This document shows, piece by piece, positions 4,765-5,370 of a DNA stretch of 5,370 bases (the first letter of the stretch is position 1; each line of letters begins with the position of its first letter). The stretch spans positions 1 to 5,370 of the forward strand of contig CAOJXM010000082.1 in NCBI GenBank assembly GCA_948465625.1, read 5' to 3'. The translations under genes and the position numbers were made by a program. The notes beneath the pieces were generated by a model. It was given only the letters and a program-made list of their open reading frames with translations. It was not told where the DNA came from and ran no database searches. This stretch comes from an uncultured Clostridium sp. Its GTDB lineage: Bacteria > Bacillota > Clostridia > TANB77 > CAG-508.

Positions 4765-5358
4765 ATGAATTTACCAAATAAACTTACGGTTTTTAGAATT
4801 TTGTTGGTACCAATTATGGTGGTGATACCATTTTTTTCGATACAAGGAGAATGGCTTAATATCCCCATTACAATGTGGTTGATTAATTTTATTTTTATTG
4901 TTGCTTCTATTACAGATAAGTTGGATGGTAGTATTGCAAGGGCACGTAATCAGATTACTACGTTTGGAAAGTTTTTGGACCCAATTGCAGATAAGATTTT
5001 GGTGCTAGCAGCCATGTTGTTGCTAGTAGAGATGAATAAGTTGCCAGCATGGATTCCGATTGTTGTACTATTTCGAGAGTTTGTGGTGTCGGGTTATCGT
5101 TTAGTTGAGGTAGAAAAAGGAGGCAAGGTGATTGCAGCTTCTTTTTGGGGAAAATTAAAAACAGTAACGCAAATGATTGCGATTATATTAGCTTTTTTGG
5201 ATACCAGTTATTATGGTGCCGTTTTAAAAGGAGAACTAACAGGATTTGCTTTTTGGATTAACTTAAGCGTAACCGTAATGATGACGATTTCGGTTATTGC
5301 TACTATCTTTTCAGGTTGGGATTATGTTAAAAATGGAAAAGATTTGTTGAAGTCGTAA
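4765..5358 (+). CDS. pgsA: CDP-diacylglycerol--glycerol-3-phosphate 3-phosphatidyltransferase
   Basis: This membrane enzyme joins CDP-diacylglycerol and glycerol-3-phosphate to make phosphatidylglycerol phosphate, the committed step to phosphatidylglycerol and cardiolipin. The 197 residues open with MNLPNKLTVFRILLVP, the typical PgsA start. The full CDP-alcohol phosphotransferase motif is present: D51, D54, G55, A58, R59, G68, D72 and D76 (D-x2-DG-x2-AR-x8-G-x3-D-x3-D), with the last two aspartates in FLDPIADK. Several membrane helices flank it, and KLKTVTQM near 130-137 matches the family. AGGAGG at 4751-4756, eight bases upstream, fixes the start at 4765. An in-frame ATG at 4696 would add 23 residues encoded by the hairpin cluster and is unlikely. 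The gene is divergent from gtrA. Only 12 bases follow the stop, so a downstream terminator cannot be judged. Confidence 0.95.
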   Translation: MNLPNKLTVFRILLVPIMVVIPFFSIQGEWLNIPITMWLINFIFIVASITDKLDGSIARARNQITTFGKFLDPIADKILVLAAMLLLVEMNKLPAWIPIVVLFREFVVSGYRLVEVEKGGKVIAASFWGKLKTVTQMIAIILAFLDTSYYGAVLKGELTGFAFWINLSVTVMMTISVIATIFSGWDYVKNGKDLLKS

Positions 5359-5370
5359 TCTATATTTATA

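Noticed and set aside
4586..4777. Extension of the GtrA frame back to 4777 on the minus strand.
   Set aside because: It would cross the strong gtrA promoter and the pgsA leader. The ATG at 4585 has a well-placed AAGGGAG and gives the usual family length.
1..5370. tRNA or rRNA genes, CRISPR arrays, insertion sequences or phage genes.
   Set aside because: I saw no cloverleaf, no regularly spaced repeats, no transposase and no phage-like gene; only the short hairpin cluster near 4700 is repeat-like.

Overview
The window looks like a piece of a low-GC Clostridia-type (Firmicutes) chromosome. The DNA is strongly AT-rich, genes begin with AGGAGG-like ribosome binding sites, and intrinsic terminators and TTGACA/TATAAT-type promoters are easy to see. 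The proteins (C+ type L31, short YqhT-like Xaa-Pro peptidase, Bacillus-type EF-P, a small zinc-ribbon protein next to efp, PgsA) all fit that group. Stop codons are TAA or TAG, and TGG encodes Trp, so the standard bacterial code applies to stops.

Layout: rpmE (155-355) is a single gene with its own extended -10 promoter and a terminator. It is followed by a forward run: a prepilin peptidase (452-1198), an M24 Xaa-Pro aminopeptidase (1217-2281), elongation factor P (2355-2921) and a zinc-ribbon/acidic-tail protein (2940-3521), closed by a terminator. On the minus strand, gtrA (4585 to 4169) is followed by a membrane-anchored M23 (LytM-like) endopeptidase (4129 to 3528). pgsA (4765-5358) runs forward, divergent from gtrA. 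The gtrA-pgsA gap holds back-to-back promoters, two dyads and a nested GTCCC/GGGAC hairpin cluster.

The forward run combines translation support (EF-P, which relieves stalling at proline runs) with proline-specific peptide turnover (Xaa-Pro peptidase). The right side is envelope work: phosphatidylglycerol phosphate synthesis, a GtrA-type membrane protein and a cell-wall endopeptidase.

The most unusual observation is in the M23 gene. It has a perfect ribosome binding site, a membrane anchor, every M23 active-site residue and an intact C-terminus, but it is spread over three reading frames. Both frame changes are +1 (one surplus base), and both fall exactly on an in-frame CGG triplet (GCA-CGG-T and ATA-CGG-A). 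Dropping the C gives a Gly codon (GGT or GGA) and restores the family sequence with no residue lost or gained. CGG is never used as a codon in the other seven genes (1,384 codons by my count), whereas CGA and CGT are used for Arg and CGG triplets do occur out of frame. This suggests that CGG may be unassigned or very slowly decoded in this organism and may act as a +1 frameshift signal. Two events in one gene are not proof; a decaying gene or assembly errors remain possible.
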